DNA of 31,441 nt, from NCBI GenBank assembly GCA_013288455.1, contig JABDBU010000001.1:1-31441 (forward strand), in the 5' to 3' direction. The number at the start of each line of letters is the position of its first letter. Positions within the stretch are counted from its first letter, which is position 1. Positions 6,864-15,015 of the stretch are shown here, in pieces. The position numbers and the translations under genes are program-made. This DNA comes from Gammaproteobacteria bacterium (GTDB taxonomy: Bacteria > Pseudomonadota > Gammaproteobacteria > Diplorickettsiales > Diplorickettsiaceae). Under the pieces are notes generated by a model. That model did no database searches and had not been told where the DNA came from. It saw only the letters and a program-made list of their open reading frames with translations.

Positions 6864-8660
6864 TCATGTATTTTCACGTCTGTCTTCTGCATTCGGTAAA
6901 AATCCGCCAGCTTGCATTTTCCACATTTTTGCATAATGGCCGTCTTTAGCGACTAACTCCTCATGAGTTCCATCCTCGATAATTTTACCGTTATCAAATA
7001 CCAAAATTCTATCCATTTTAGAAAGCGTAGATAAACGATGCGCAATAACGATAGTAGTTTTATTTTGCATTATTAAATTTAGTGCATCCTGAATGTATTT
7101 TTCTGTGATGGAGTCCAGTGATGAAGTAGCCTCATCCAAAATTAAAATAGGCACATTTTTAAGCATAGCTCTGGCAATGGCGATGCATTGACGCTGACCA
7201 CCCGATAATTTAATTCCTCTTTCACCGACCATAGACTGATAACCACCAGCAAGCTGACTGATAAATTCATGGCAATGTGCTTTTTTTGCACTTTCGATGA
7301 CTGCTTCATCGGTAGCGTTCATGTTTCCAAAGCGGATGTTTTCCATTAAGGTACGATGAAAAAGGACAATATCCTGTTGTATTAAAGCAATTTGCTCTCT
7401 TAAAGATTTTTGTGTCACCTGTTTTATATTTTGATCATCGATGGTAATTTTTCCTGATTCAACTTCAAAAAGACGAAGAATTAAATTTACAAAAGTACTT
7501 TTTCCGCTGCCAGTAAATCCAACTAGCCCTATTTTTTGACCTCCTGCAATTACAACATTTTTATTTTTAAATAAATGTTTGCCTTCTTCGTGATGAAAAG
7601 TTACATTATGAAATTGTATGCTACCTTTAGAAACAAGCAATGGTTTTGCGTCAGCCGCATCAACAATCTCATGGGGCAGTGCAATAATAGAAAGCGCTTG
7701 CTTACATTTTCCAACCTGCTCAGCAAATGATACAAATTGACTCATTAAAAACCATAAATTCCACAAAATATTAATCGCTAAGGTGATAATAAAAGTAAAA
7801 TCACCAATAGAGACGATATTTTTAGCATACATGTGAAGCAAAAAATAAAGATTTAGACTCATTAATGCAATAATGCTAACACTCCAAAATAATTGCATTT
7901 GGATAATTTTCATCTGCATTGCCCCGTCTTTTTTAACCATATCCTGAAGACAGTGATGAATATATTGATTTTCTGCTACGTGCCTAGCAAATAATCTCAC
8001 ATTCACAATATTTCCAATGCTATCTACCATTTTTCCAATCACGGATGTCTTACTTTCTGAAAAAATACGAGCAAGATTTTGAATCCGTCTTAAGAAAATA
8101 ACGGTAAATAAAAAAAATGCTAAAGCCCATCCCATCAAAATGACTGAAAAAATGGGATGAATAAATAACAACGTGATAACGGCAACACTTATTCCAAGAA
8201 TTTGAGAATAAAACTCCTCAAGCAGCGTGAAAATATCAATCACACTGTTTTGCATATCCGAAATTTTATTAACTAAACTACCTGAAAAATTATTTTGAAA
8301 ATAACGATGCGAATGCTGATTAAGATAATTAAACATCTTAGAAATAATATCTTCTCGCAACTTCGGTAATAATCTTAATTTCATCCAGTCTAAAAGACGC
8401 GCATCGATACAAAGGCCCACCCAGAGCGCGATATATCCAAAAACGTATGGCTGAATTGCTGTAAATAAACCTGACTTATCTCCTTTAAAGTCCACCACAT
8501 GATCAATGATGAGTTTTAGTACATAGGGTGAAAGTGTATTGATACAAGCCCAAAATACTCCCAATACAGCTATGACAGATAATAACCCTTTATAAGGATT
8601 TACCAGATTGATCACGAATCGATTCAAGGAGAGAGTCGGGTTGTTGCTCATGTTGTACAA
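6864..8660 (-). CDS. ABC exporter, fused permease and ATPase (MsbA/multidrug type)
   Basis: A 598-residue half-transporter that would work as a homodimer in the inner membrane. Residues ~15-310 form the six-helix membrane domain. The ATPase domain shows Walker A GFTGSGKST (381-389), the Q-loop IQQD (427-430), signature LSGGQ (485-489), Walker B ILILDEA (505-511) and the switch His (541), so it looks active. The substrate is unknown: lipid, drug or peptide are all possible. A second ATG three codons in (MSNN, 8651) is an alternative start. It points against the GGDEF-like gene (convergent) and is bracketed by a 15-bp direct repeat, so it may have arrived separately from its neighbours. No partner or accessory protein is encoded next to it. 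Confidence 0.88.
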   Translation of the reverse strand: MYNMSNNPTLSLNRFVINLVNPYKGLLSVIAVLGVFWACINTLSPYVLKLIIDHVVDFKGDKSGLFTAIQPYVFGYIALWVGLCIDARLLDWMKLRLLPKLREDIISKMFNYLNQHSHRYFQNNFSGSLVNKISDMQNSVIDIFTLLEEFYSQILGISVAVITLLFIHPIFSVILMGWALAFFLFTVIFLRRIQNLARIFSESKTSVIGKMVDSIGNIVNVRLFARHVAENQYIHHCLQDMVKKDGAMQMKIIQMQLFWSVSIIALMSLNLYFLLHMYAKNIVSIGDFTFIITLAINILWNLWFLMSQFVSFAEQVGKCKQALSIIALPHEIVDAADAKPLLVSKGSIQFHNVTFHHEEGKHLFKNKNVVIAGGQKIGLVGFTGSGKSTFVNLILRLFEVESGKITIDDQNIKQVTQKSLREQIALIQQDIVLFHRTLMENIRFGNMNATDEAVIESAKKAHCHEFISQLAGGYQSMVGERGIKLSGGQRQCIAIARAMLKNVPILILDEATSSLDSITEKYIQDALNLIMQNKTTIVIAHRLSTLSKMDRILVFDNGKIIEDGTHEELVAKDGHYAKMWKMQAGGFLPNAEDRRENT

Positions 8661-8688
8661 TACAGGCTCAGGAAATAACCACTCTAGT

Positions 8689-8703
8689 TATTTAGTCCCA
8701 TGG
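8689..8703. repeat. 15-bp direct repeat, copy 2
   Basis: Identical to 6766-6780 (TATTTAGTCCCATGG). It lies 29 bases upstream of the ABC transporter start and 31 bases past the 3' end of tRNA-Lys. Confidence 0.7.
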
Positions 8704-8734
8704 TATATAAGTAATTGATGGTAAAGACTTTTAC

Positions 8735-8810
8735 TGGTGGGCCGTGATGGAATCGAACCATCGACCAATAGATTAAAAGTCTACTGCTCTGCCAACTGAG
8801 CTAACGGCCC
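8735..8810 (-). tRNA. tRNA-Lys (UUU)
   Basis: A full cloverleaf on the minus strand: acceptor GGGCCGT/ACGGCCC, D-arm AGCTCAGTTGGCAGAGC, anticodon loop CTTTTAA (anticodon UUU), T-arm GGTTCGATTCC, discriminator A and an encoded CCA. It has its own promoter upstream and marks the right edge of the accessory block. Confidence 0.96.
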
Positions 8811-8826
8811 ATAAATTGAACGGCAA

Positions 8827-8855
8827 ATTGTAGTCAATTTAGGGTAGAATAGCAA
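8827..8855 (-). promoter_or_regulatory. sigma70-type promoter of tRNA-Lys
   Basis: On the minus strand TTGCTA (8850-8855), a 17-base spacer and TACAAT (8827-8832) lie 17 bases before the tRNA 5' end. Both hexamers are identical to those of the tRNA(CAU) promoter at 1157-1185. Confidence 0.7.
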
Positions 8856-8901
8856 TTTATAGAGGCGCCATTAATCATTAATAAACGCCAGCAATTGTTA
8901 T

Positions 8902-9201
8902 TTATCTCGCGCAACCTTTTAGCTTGGATTTTAATTTTTGACTTACTTGAAAAAAAACAACCTTGCGTTGTGAAATGACTGTGTTTAGCCCTGTTTTTGG
9001 ATTTCGCCCAGGGCGTGCCTTTTTACTCCTTACACGAAAATTTCCCAAACCTGAAAACTTGACGCAGTCCCCATTTTCAAGCGAGGCCATGATCTCTTCA
9101 AAGAAAGCATCGATTAGTTGTGCCGTTATCGCTGCACTCAGCGTAGGATCGTGCTGTTTTAAACAAGCAACCAACTCCGCTTTCGTTAACACCTTGGACA
9201 T
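8902..9201 (-). CDS. ihfA: Integration host factor subunit alpha
   Basis: A 99-residue HU/IHF-family DNA-bending protein. It opens with LTKAELVACL, has the dimer-forming helices, the FSGLGNFRVR segment, and the DNA-intercalating arm with GRNPKTG. The RPGRNPKTG stretch with alpha-type residues and its place directly after pheT (a six-base gap) identify it as IHF alpha, as in most gammaproteobacteria. IHF alpha pairs with IHF beta (not in this window) to bend specific sites in replication, recombination and promoter control. The C-terminus ends in a basic KLKSKLKGCAR tail. It probably depends on the pheST transcript. Confidence 0.93.
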   Translation of the reverse strand: MSKVLTKAELVACLKQHDPTLSAAITAQLIDAFFEEIMASLENGDCVKFSGLGNFRVRSKKARPGRNPKTGLNTVISQRKVVFFQVSQKLKSKLKGCAR

Positions 9202-9207
9202 GATTTT

Positions 9208-11592
9208 CTATTCTCTCAATTGAATAGAAAAATGCCGATTCAGACCAGTGATGACATTTTCAAGCAAATGATCAACTTCACTGTCGATGAGAGTACGCAA
9301 AGGATGTTGCCACAACAAAGCTAATGCTAAACTGCGCCTTCCATTTTCAATTTTTTTATCGTGGTATATATCAAATAAATAGCAATCTGATAACCAATCG
9401 CCAGCATCCACTCTCGCTTGTTGTAACACAAGCTGCGCTGGAAATCTCTCTTCTATCCAAAAAGAGACATCACGACGCACACTAGGAAATTTTGAAAAAG
9501 GCTGAAAATTGGCCAGCTTCGCCGGTACCATTGCGTCAAACGATAGCTCAAATAAATAAACAGGTCCTATGAGATTAAGTGCTGCTAAAAGCCTAGGGTG
9601 CAACGCAGCAATATAGCCTATAGTTTTTCCTTCCTGCAAAATCTGACTTGTTTGACCTGGGTGTAACGCCGGATGTTTTCCTGGAGTGAACTGCACACTA
9701 GCGGATTGTCCCAGCACCCGAAACAAGGCTTCAACATCTGATTTTATTGTAAAAAAATCCAGGGGTTGTTGAGGAATACCCCATTGTTCCATTGCACTAG
9801 CACCTGTAGCGATAGCTGCTAAATACGATTCTTGCAACAATCTACCGGAACGCTTTAGGAAACAAAGACCGATTTCAAACAATCGTACGCGCAGCTTTTG
9901 ACGTTTTTGATTATATAGCGCCGCATTCAATAAACCAGGCCACAAGCTCGTACGCATCACAGATAGTTCGCTGGAAATAGGATTTACTAACGTCAAAGGG
10001 ATTACATCAGGATTAATCAATTGCTGCAGTTGCGGAGAAATAAAGCTGTAGGTTATAACTTCTTGATAATCTCGATCCACTAAAAGGTGACGCAGACGAC
10101 TCAGTGGCAACCTGCATTCAACAGCAGGTAACAGAGGTAAAGCAGCATGGGGAAAAGACGTTGGGATTTTAGCATACCCATGAACTCGCGCTAATTCTTC
10201 GATTAAATCAACTTCCAACCCAATATCAAAACGCCACGTCGGGGATTGGACTTGCCAACCTACTTCTCCCTCTTGCTGTCGAGTTAACCGCATTCCTAAG
10301 CGCTGCAAAATGGATTCAATTTCCTCCTTTGTCAGAGTAATTCCTAATATTTTTTTTATCTGTGATTGACGAAGAGGTATGGTAGTGGGTTGCTTATTAA
10401 CAGCACGACTCACACTCACTACTGGACCACTTTGACCACCGACGATATCGATCAACAGTTGAGTAGCTCGTTCGATCGCGAACGCCGCTAAGTCTGGATC
10501 CACTCCTCTTTCAAAACGATGAGCAGATTCACTACTAAAACTATAGTGTCTTGCACGACCTGCCAGTGTACACGGATTAAAAAAAGCACTTTCTAAAAAA
10601 ATATCGCTGGTTGTGGTAGACACGGCGGAGTAGGATGCCCCCATAATACCTGCAATGGCTTGCACTTGCGTTTTATCAGCAATCACTAAGGTTTGGCTAT
10701 CTAAACATACCTCTTTCCCATCCAATGCGCTGAATTTTTCACCTTCACTGGCACGACGGATAAATATCTCAGAATCCAAGCAAGCTAAATTAAACGCATG
10801 CAAGGGCTGTCCCAGTTCAAGCATGACATAGTTAGTTACATCTACCACGGGATGGATGGCACGAAATCCTGACCGCCGTAAACGTTCCAACATCCACATG
10901 GGTGTCCGTGCCTGCACATTGATATTTTGTATAATTCTACCCGCATAGAAAGAACAATCCTCAGGTGACTCAATTGTCACTGCTAATTTGCTAGAAATAT
11001 CCGCCGCTATGCTAGGAACAGAAAGAGAAATGAACGTCTGATCAGTTAATGCTGCCAACTCTCGCGCCAATCCCTTAATACTTAGACAGTCACCTCGGTT
11101 AGGTGTTACATGGACGTCGATACAATAGTCATTAAGATGCAAATAGTCTCGCAGATCTTGACCGATAGGCGCATCGATAGGCAGTTCTAAAATTCCTTCC
11201 GATTCATTCGTTAAACCAAGTTCAGTACTAGAGCACAGCATACCCTGAGAAAGCACTCCACGCAGGTTCCGTGCTTTTATCTCAACGCCTTCAGCGAAGG
11301 TAGCACCCACACACGCTACAGCAACACGCAGACCAACCCGCGCATTAGCTGCGCCGCAGACAATTGACAATAATGTTTCTGCCCCAATATCAAGCTGACA
11401 AACCTGTAACCGTGTCGCATCTGGATGTGGAAAAGCACGAATGATGTGGCCTATCACTACCTTGCTAAAGCTTCCGGATACCGGATGCAGTGACTCTACT
11501 TCCAGACCAGCCAAAGTCAGCTGCTCGGCAATTCCTTTGCTATCCAAAGGAAGGTTCACCCATTCGCGCAACCACTGCTCACTTAATTTCAT
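9208..11592 (-). CDS. pheT: Phenylalanyl-tRNA synthetase beta subunit
   Basis: A 794-residue protein of normal family length. PheT forms the (alpha-beta)2 synthetase that charges tRNA-Phe; the beta chain binds the tRNA and carries the editing site. The N-terminal MKLSEQWLREW and the EMAP-like tRNA-binding domain (~40-150, with HPDATRLQVCQLD) are followed by the B3/B4 editing region, with VVDVTNYVMLELGQPLHAF, then the B5 region, the catalytic-like core and a C-terminal ferredoxin-fold anticodon-binding domain starting near FSKFPSVRRDVSFWIE. It starts 12 bases after the pheS stop and is followed by ihfA, so the three form one operon. Confidence 0.97.
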   Translation of the reverse strand: MKLSEQWLREWVNLPLDSKGIAEQLTLAGLEVESLHPVSGSFSKVVIGHIIRAFPHPDATRLQVCQLDIGAETLLSIVCGAANARVGLRVAVACVGATFAEGVEIKARNLRGVLSQGMLCSSTELGLTNESEGILELPIDAPIGQDLRDYLHLNDYCIDVHVTPNRGDCLSIKGLARELAALTDQTFISLSVPSIAADISSKLAVTIESPEDCSFYAGRIIQNINVQARTPMWMLERLRRSGFRAIHPVVDVTNYVMLELGQPLHAFNLACLDSEIFIRRASEGEKFSALDGKEVCLDSQTLVIADKTQVQAIAGIMGASYSAVSTTTSDIFLESAFFNPCTLAGRARHYSFSSESAHRFERGVDPDLAAFAIERATQLLIDIVGGQSGPVVSVSRAVNKQPTTIPLRQSQIKKILGITLTKEEIESILQRLGMRLTRQQEGEVGWQVQSPTWRFDIGLEVDLIEELARVHGYAKIPTSFPHAALPLLPAVECRLPLSRLRHLLVDRDYQEVITYSFISPQLQQLINPDVIPLTLVNPISSELSVMRTSLWPGLLNAALYNQKRQKLRVRLFEIGLCFLKRSGRLLQESYLAAIATGASAMEQWGIPQQPLDFFTIKSDVEALFRVLGQSASVQFTPGKHPALHPGQTSQILQEGKTIGYIAALHPRLLAALNLIGPVYLFELSFDAMVPAKLANFQPFSKFPSVRRDVSFWIEERFPAQLVLQQARVDAGDWLSDCYLFDIYHDKKIENGRRSLALALLWQHPLRTLIDSEVDHLLENVITGLNRHFSIQLRE

Positions 11593-11604
11593 ATCAATTT
11601 CACA

Positions 11605-12624
11605 TTAGAATTGCTCTAAAAATCGACAATCATTTTCAAACATTATACGAAGATCAGGGATGGCGTAACGCAGCATGGCTAATCTATCAATACCGAGACC
11701 AAAAGCATAACCTTGGTATTTTTCAAGCGACACTCCCGCCCTTTCTAGTACATGAGGATGCACCATACCACAACCCAAAATTTCTATGTATCCTGTGCCA
11801 CTACAAACTCGACAGCCACTCCCTAGACATATAGTACATTGGATATCGACTTCCGCAGAAGGCTCGGTAAAGGGAAAATAAGCCGCTCGAAAACGGATGA
11901 TTAAGTCGCTTTTTTCGAAAAATAGTTGTAAAAATTTAGTTAATAGGCCTTTTAATTCGGAAAAATTAGCTACTTCATCAAGCAACAAACCTTCGAGTTG
12001 ATGAAACATCGGTGTATGGGAAACATCTGAGTCACAACGGTAAACACGACCCGATGCGATCATTCTAAGTGGTAGTTTCCCTTGCTGCATCGCACGTATT
12101 TGTACCGTAGAGGTATGTGTACGCAACAGTAAGCCATCTAAAAAATAAAAAGTATCGTGCAAAGCGCGCGCAGGATGATTGGCTGGAATATTCAAGGCCT
12201 CAAAATTGTGATAATCATCTTCAATTTCTGGACCCTCTGCTACTGTAAAGCCCACGCTTTTAAAAAAATTTTCAATACGCTCTCGGGTTTTTGTCACAGG
12301 ATGCAAATTTCCTATCCCCTGACCTCTACCTACTAAACTAACGTCTATAGATTCACTACTGAGTTGTTTGTGAACCTCCTGTTTTTTTAAATACTCCGAT
12401 CGTTCTTTGATCAGCTCCTCTATTTGTCGTTTTGCCTGATTTACCGCCTGCCCCCGCCGCGGTCTTTCCTCTTCCGGTAGCTGTACTAAGTCCCTAAGCT
12501 GAGTACTGAGTATACTTTTTTTTCCTAATAAATTTGATCGCAATTGATCCAAATCTGTCAAACGCCTAACATCAGCAACCGCTTGTGCTGCATCATCGAT
12601 GATAACTTGTAAATCAGCCGCCAT
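11605..12624 (-). CDS. pheS: Phenylalanyl-tRNA synthetase alpha subunit
   Basis: A 339-residue class II synthetase catalytic subunit. It has an N-terminal coiled-coil arm (~1-100, rich in Arg/Glu/Lys), then HPVTKTRERIENFF, the motif 2 region with RTHTSTVQIRAM and GRVYRCDSDVSHTPMFHQLEG, and motif 3 AFGLGIDRLAML near the C-terminus. A CxxC-type stretch (CTICLGSGCRVCSGTG) sits before motif 3, as in many PheS proteins. In most gammaproteobacteria pheS follows thrS-infC-rpmI-rplT; here it follows a Trm112-like gene and tsaB, so the ribosomal-protein part of that operon is elsewhere. The ATG has an AGATGGG-like ribosome site nearby. Confidence 0.97.
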   Translation of the reverse strand: MAADLQVIIDDAAQAVADVRRLTDLDQLRSNLLGKKSILSTQLRDLVQLPEEERPRRGQAVNQAKRQIEELIKERSEYLKKQEVHKQLSSESIDVSLVGRGQGIGNLHPVTKTRERIENFFKSVGFTVAEGPEIEDDYHNFEALNIPANHPARALHDTFYFLDGLLLRTHTSTVQIRAMQQGKLPLRMIASGRVYRCDSDVSHTPMFHQLEGLLLDEVANFSELKGLLTKFLQLFFEKSDLIIRFRAAYFPFTEPSAEVDIQCTICLGSGCRVCSGTGYIEILGCGMVHPHVLERAGVSLEKYQGYAFGLGIDRLAMLRYAIPDLRIMFENDCRFLEQF

Positions 12625-12639
12625 ATTGACCCATCTTGA

Positions 12640-12828
12640 TTAACTTAAACGATCATATTCTTCTAGGGATACCTCTCTCGCTTCCGTTTCTAACATGACA
12701 GGAATTTCGTCACGAATAGGATAAGCCAGACGATCAAATCGACAAACAAGTTCTTGTGCCGATTTTTCGTAAACTAAACTCCCTTTACACAAAGGACAAA
12801 CTAAAATACTCAGTAGATACTTATCCAT
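12640..12828 (-). CDS. Trm112/YcaR family small zinc-ribbon-like protein
   Basis: A 62-residue protein, MDKYLLSILVCPLCKGSLVY at the start, with CPLC as one zinc-type pair, and the family's typical RLAYPIRDEIPVML segment. The second Cys pair is partly lost (a single Cys in ELVCRF), as in many bacterial YcaR proteins. In eukaryotes Trm112 activates methyltransferases; the bacterial role is poorly defined. It lies 16 bases upstream of pheS and eight bases after tsaB, so it is probably part of their operon. Confidence 0.88.
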   Translation of the reverse strand: MDKYLLSILVCPLCKGSLVYEKSAQELVCRFDRLAYPIRDEIPVMLETEAREVSLEEYDRLS

Positions 12829-12836
12829 GCATACCC

Positions 12837-13529
12837 CTAATTTTCAGGCTTTTGTGTGATTTGTTCCCTTAAATAAACCGGCAAAGCCTGTTCCACAGAG
12901 ACTGTTTGGCCTCGTTGATACGCTTGCTTAGCCAGCTCTATCACATCGGTCGCCCTAGGATAACGTCTGGGGTAGTATTGCTGCAACTGATTTTCCTGGA
13001 ATTGCAGCGCCAATATATCGTAATACTTATCCCAGCCACTCCCTACCCCAATAAAATTAGCTAGCTGCGTCGATGACAATTGGCTCGGCTTAGAAAGCTG
13101 AACTACATCTAATTCAGACATAATACCATTTTCCGCTAACTGATAACTTCCCCAATAAATTTCATTCATACGGGCATCCATTGCTACTAAGACCCGTTCT
13201 GCTTGAAAAGCCTGATAAGCACCCTGTGCTAAACACTGTAAACTAGAGACCTGAATGACTGGCAGATCTGCTGCAAAAGCAATGGCTTGTACAACGCTCG
13301 CTCCAATACGGCAGCCGGTGAAACTGCCAGGGCCTGGACAAAAAGCAATGGCGTCCAAATGACGCAGTTTTAACATCGCTTCGGTGAGCAAGGATTCCAA
13401 CATAGGCAAGATCAAATGTGTGTGCTGCCGGGCTGCCAGTTGATATCGTTCCTGTACAGCGCCCTGATTCAATAAAGCGGCTGAGCACGCCTCCGTTGTG
13501 GTCTCTATTGCTAAAATTTTGGGAGACAT
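12837..13529 (-). CDS. tsaB: tRNA threonylcarbamoyladenosine biosynthesis protein TsaB
   Basis: A 230-residue ASKHA-fold protein. TsaB is the non-catalytic partner that dimerises with TsaD (with TsaE) to make the t6A modification at position 37 of ANN-decoding tRNAs. The N-terminus MSPKILAIETTTEACSAALL, the HTHLILPML helix and FCPGPGSFTGCRIGASVVQA (near residues 60-80) are diagnostic. It begins the run tsaB-Trm112-pheS-pheT-ihfA. Upstream there is an AGGA six to ten bases before the ATG. A second frame overlapping its start region on the same strand is a shadow. Confidence 0.94.
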   Translation of the reverse strand: MSPKILAIETTTEACSAALLNQGAVQERYQLAARQHTHLILPMLESLLTEAMLKLRHLDAIAFCPGPGSFTGCRIGASVVQAIAFAADLPVIQVSSLQCLAQGAYQAFQAERVLVAMDARMNEIYWGSYQLAENGIMSELDVVQLSKPSQLSSTQLANFIGVGSGWDKYYDILALQFQENQLQQYYPRRYPRATDVIELAKQAYQRGQTVSVEQALPVYLREQITQKPEN

Positions 13530-13603
13530 AGATAAAAAATCCTAGTTTTTGTAAAAAACAAAAATTAACAAACAAAATAAGCAACGTACTTGATTGTTCG
13601 ATG

Positions 13604-13927
13604 CTATTCTTCAAAATGCTGCAGTTTATCTTCTTTATCCTTCCACAGTTCCACATCGACGGGAGGAGCTTTACGGCGTGTTATGTTAGGCCATTTTTTT
13701 GCAAGCTTTTTGTTAAGTGCTAAAAAATTTTTATATTTCTCTGGTAAATCATCTTCAGCATAGATGGCTTCCACAGGACACTCCGGCACACAAAGACCAC
13801 AATCAATGCACTCTTCGGGATGGATGACTAACATATTGGGGCCCTCGTAGAAACAATCCACAGGACATACTTCCACACAATCCGTATATTTACAGCGAAT
13901 GCACCTTTCAGTAACAAGAAATGTCAT
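13604..13927 (-). CDS. fdxA: Seven-iron ferredoxin (FdxA type, 3Fe-4S + 4Fe-4S)
   Basis: A 107-residue electron carrier closely resembling Azotobacter ferredoxin I. It has TERCIRCKYTDCVEVCPVDC for the first cluster and ECIDCGLCVPECP for the second, and the C-terminal WPNITRRK...LQHFEE extension typical of this subgroup. I chose ATG 13927 over the upstream ATG at 13948 because GGAGGAAAATGCG directly precedes it and the family begins with T/AFVVTxxC. It lies after the tRNA-Leu gene and ahead of tsaB. A TATAAT sequence at 14008-14013 on the minus strand could serve as its -10, but I see no good -35. Confidence 0.95.
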   Translation of the reverse strand: MTFLVTERCIRCKYTDCVEVCPVDCFYEGPNMLVIHPEECIDCGLCVPECPVEAIYAEDDLPEKYKNFLALNKKLAKKWPNITRRKAPPVDVELWKDKEDKLQHFEE

Positions 13928-14026
13928 CGCATTTTCCTCCAAATTCAACCTAGATCAGCCAAGACACGAGCATGTTGGCAATTTATAGAAGCATCCTCTA
14001 ACAGAGTATTATATCCCTGATCAAGC

Positions 14027-14113
14027 TGGTGCCCAGGACCGGAATCGAACCGGTACGGTGTTACCACCGAGGGATTTTAAGTCCCTTGCGTCTACCTGTT
14101 CCGCCACCCGGGC
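14027..14113 (-). tRNA. tRNA-Leu (UAA)
   Basis: An 87-base class II tRNA on the minus strand: acceptor GCCCGGG, anticodon stem-loop AGGGACTTAAAATCCCT with anticodon UAA, a long variable arm, T-arm GGTTCGATTCC, discriminator A and an encoded CCA. It is the last of the Gly-Cys-Leu trio after pgsA, the same trio and order as glyW-cysT-leuZ in Escherichia coli. Confidence 0.96.
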
Positions 14114-14163
14114 ATTTTTTTCATGGTATTGGAAGGAAACTTCCAGCATGCAGTCTCATAGAT

Positions 14164-14237
14164 TGGAGGCTAGGGCCGGAATTGAACCGACGTACACGGC
14201 TTTGCAGGCCGCTGCATAACCACTCTGCCACCTAGCC
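14164..14237 (-). tRNA. tRNA-Cys (GCA)
   Basis: A 74-base tRNA on the minus strand with acceptor GGCTAGG/CCTAGCC, anticodon stem-loop CGGCCTGCAAAGCCG (anticodon GCA), T-arm GGTTCAATTCC, the U discriminator expected of tRNA-Cys and an encoded CCA. It is the middle gene of the trio behind pgsA. Confidence 0.96.
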
Positions 14238-14283
14238 AAACCTACAAAAAATGGCGAAACCCCTCTTTCAAAAAGCATGCATG

Positions 14284-14356
14284 AGCGGGAAACGAGGCTC
14301 GAACTCGCGACCTCAACCTTGGCAAGGTTGCGCTCTACCAACTGAGCTATTCCCGC
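14284..14356 (-). tRNA. tRNA-Gly (GCC), CCA not encoded
   Basis: A 73-base tRNA on the minus strand: acceptor GCGGGAA/TTCCCGC, anticodon stem-loop CAACCTTGCCAAGGTTG (anticodon GCC), T-arm GAGTTCGAGCCTC, U discriminator. The following bases are CAT instead of CCA, so the 3' end is not genome-encoded. It is the first tRNA after pgsA. Confidence 0.95.
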
Positions 14357-14392
14357 AAAGCGGCTGATATTGTAACGGCACCCTCGATGCTG

Positions 14393-14941
14393 TCAAGCAG
14401 ATAGATCGTGCCATACCGCCATCAAGTAAATACACATACTCCATAGCGTTAGTAACGCTGCCAGATAAAGCAATGGATATCCTAGCACAGCAAACAGTAA
14501 CCATACTCCTGGTTTGTAAAGCAACAAAGCGATGAGTGCAAGCATTTGAACCATTGTCTTGATTTTTCCAAGCCGTGACACCGCAATGCGCGCACGCTTG
14601 CCTAGCTCCGCCATCCATTCACGCAACGCGGAAACCATAATTTCTCTTCCAATAATAATTGCCGCTGGCACCGCTAAATAAGGTAACGCATGATCACCCA
14701 CGAGTAAAATTAATGCGGTCACGACGATCAATTTATCCGCAACAGGATCCAGAAAGCTACCGAATCTAGATACTTGATCAAGACTACGTGCCAAATAGCC
14801 ATCCAACCAATCCGTCATTGCTGCAAAAGTAAAAATGATGGCAGCAACCACATGACTACCACGAAAAGGTAGATAAAACAACAAAACGAAAACAGGAATT
14901 AATAAAATACGTAGAACAGTCAGTAGATTAGGGATACCCAT
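14393..14941 (-). CDS. pgsA: CDP-diacylglycerol-glycerol-3-phosphate 3-phosphatidyltransferase
   Basis: A 182-residue integral membrane enzyme that makes phosphatidylglycerophosphate, the committed step to phosphatidylglycerol and cardiolipin. It has the full CDP-alcohol phosphotransferase motif DG-xx-AR-x8-G-xxx-D-xxx-D, from TDWLDGYLAR to GSFLDPVADK. The N-terminus MGIPNLLTVLRILLIPVFVL and several hydrophobic helices fit the family. It follows uvrC by ~75 bases, in the conserved order uvrY-uvrC-pgsA-tRNAs. Confidence 0.96.
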   Translation of the reverse strand: MGIPNLLTVLRILLIPVFVLLFYLPFRGSHVVAAIIFTFAAMTDWLDGYLARSLDQVSRFGSFLDPVADKLIVVTALILLVGDHALPYLAVPAAIIIGREIMVSALREWMAELGKRARIAVSRLGKIKTMVQMLALIALLLYKPGVWLLFAVLGYPLLYLAALLTLWSMCIYLMAVWHDLSA

Positions 14942-15015
14942 GAAACAAAGTCGCTGTAGTTGGCGTTAAGCTGTAGTTGGCGTAAATGATATTCATTAAA
15001 GTTTAACTGGTAATG

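Noticed and set aside
6586..6936. Plus-strand 116-codon frame across the 3' ends of the GGDEF-like and ABC genes
   Set aside because: It overlaps both real genes and lacks a start site or motif.
13243..13656. 137-codon minus-strand frame over the tsaB/fdxA junction
   Set aside because: It is a shadow frame of tsaB; the tsaB frame carries all conserved motifs.
14029..14341. Frames within the tRNA-Leu/Cys/Gly cluster
   Set aside because: They translate tRNA genes; the peptide patterns (for example VEVASSSLV) are the usual artefacts of tRNA sequence.
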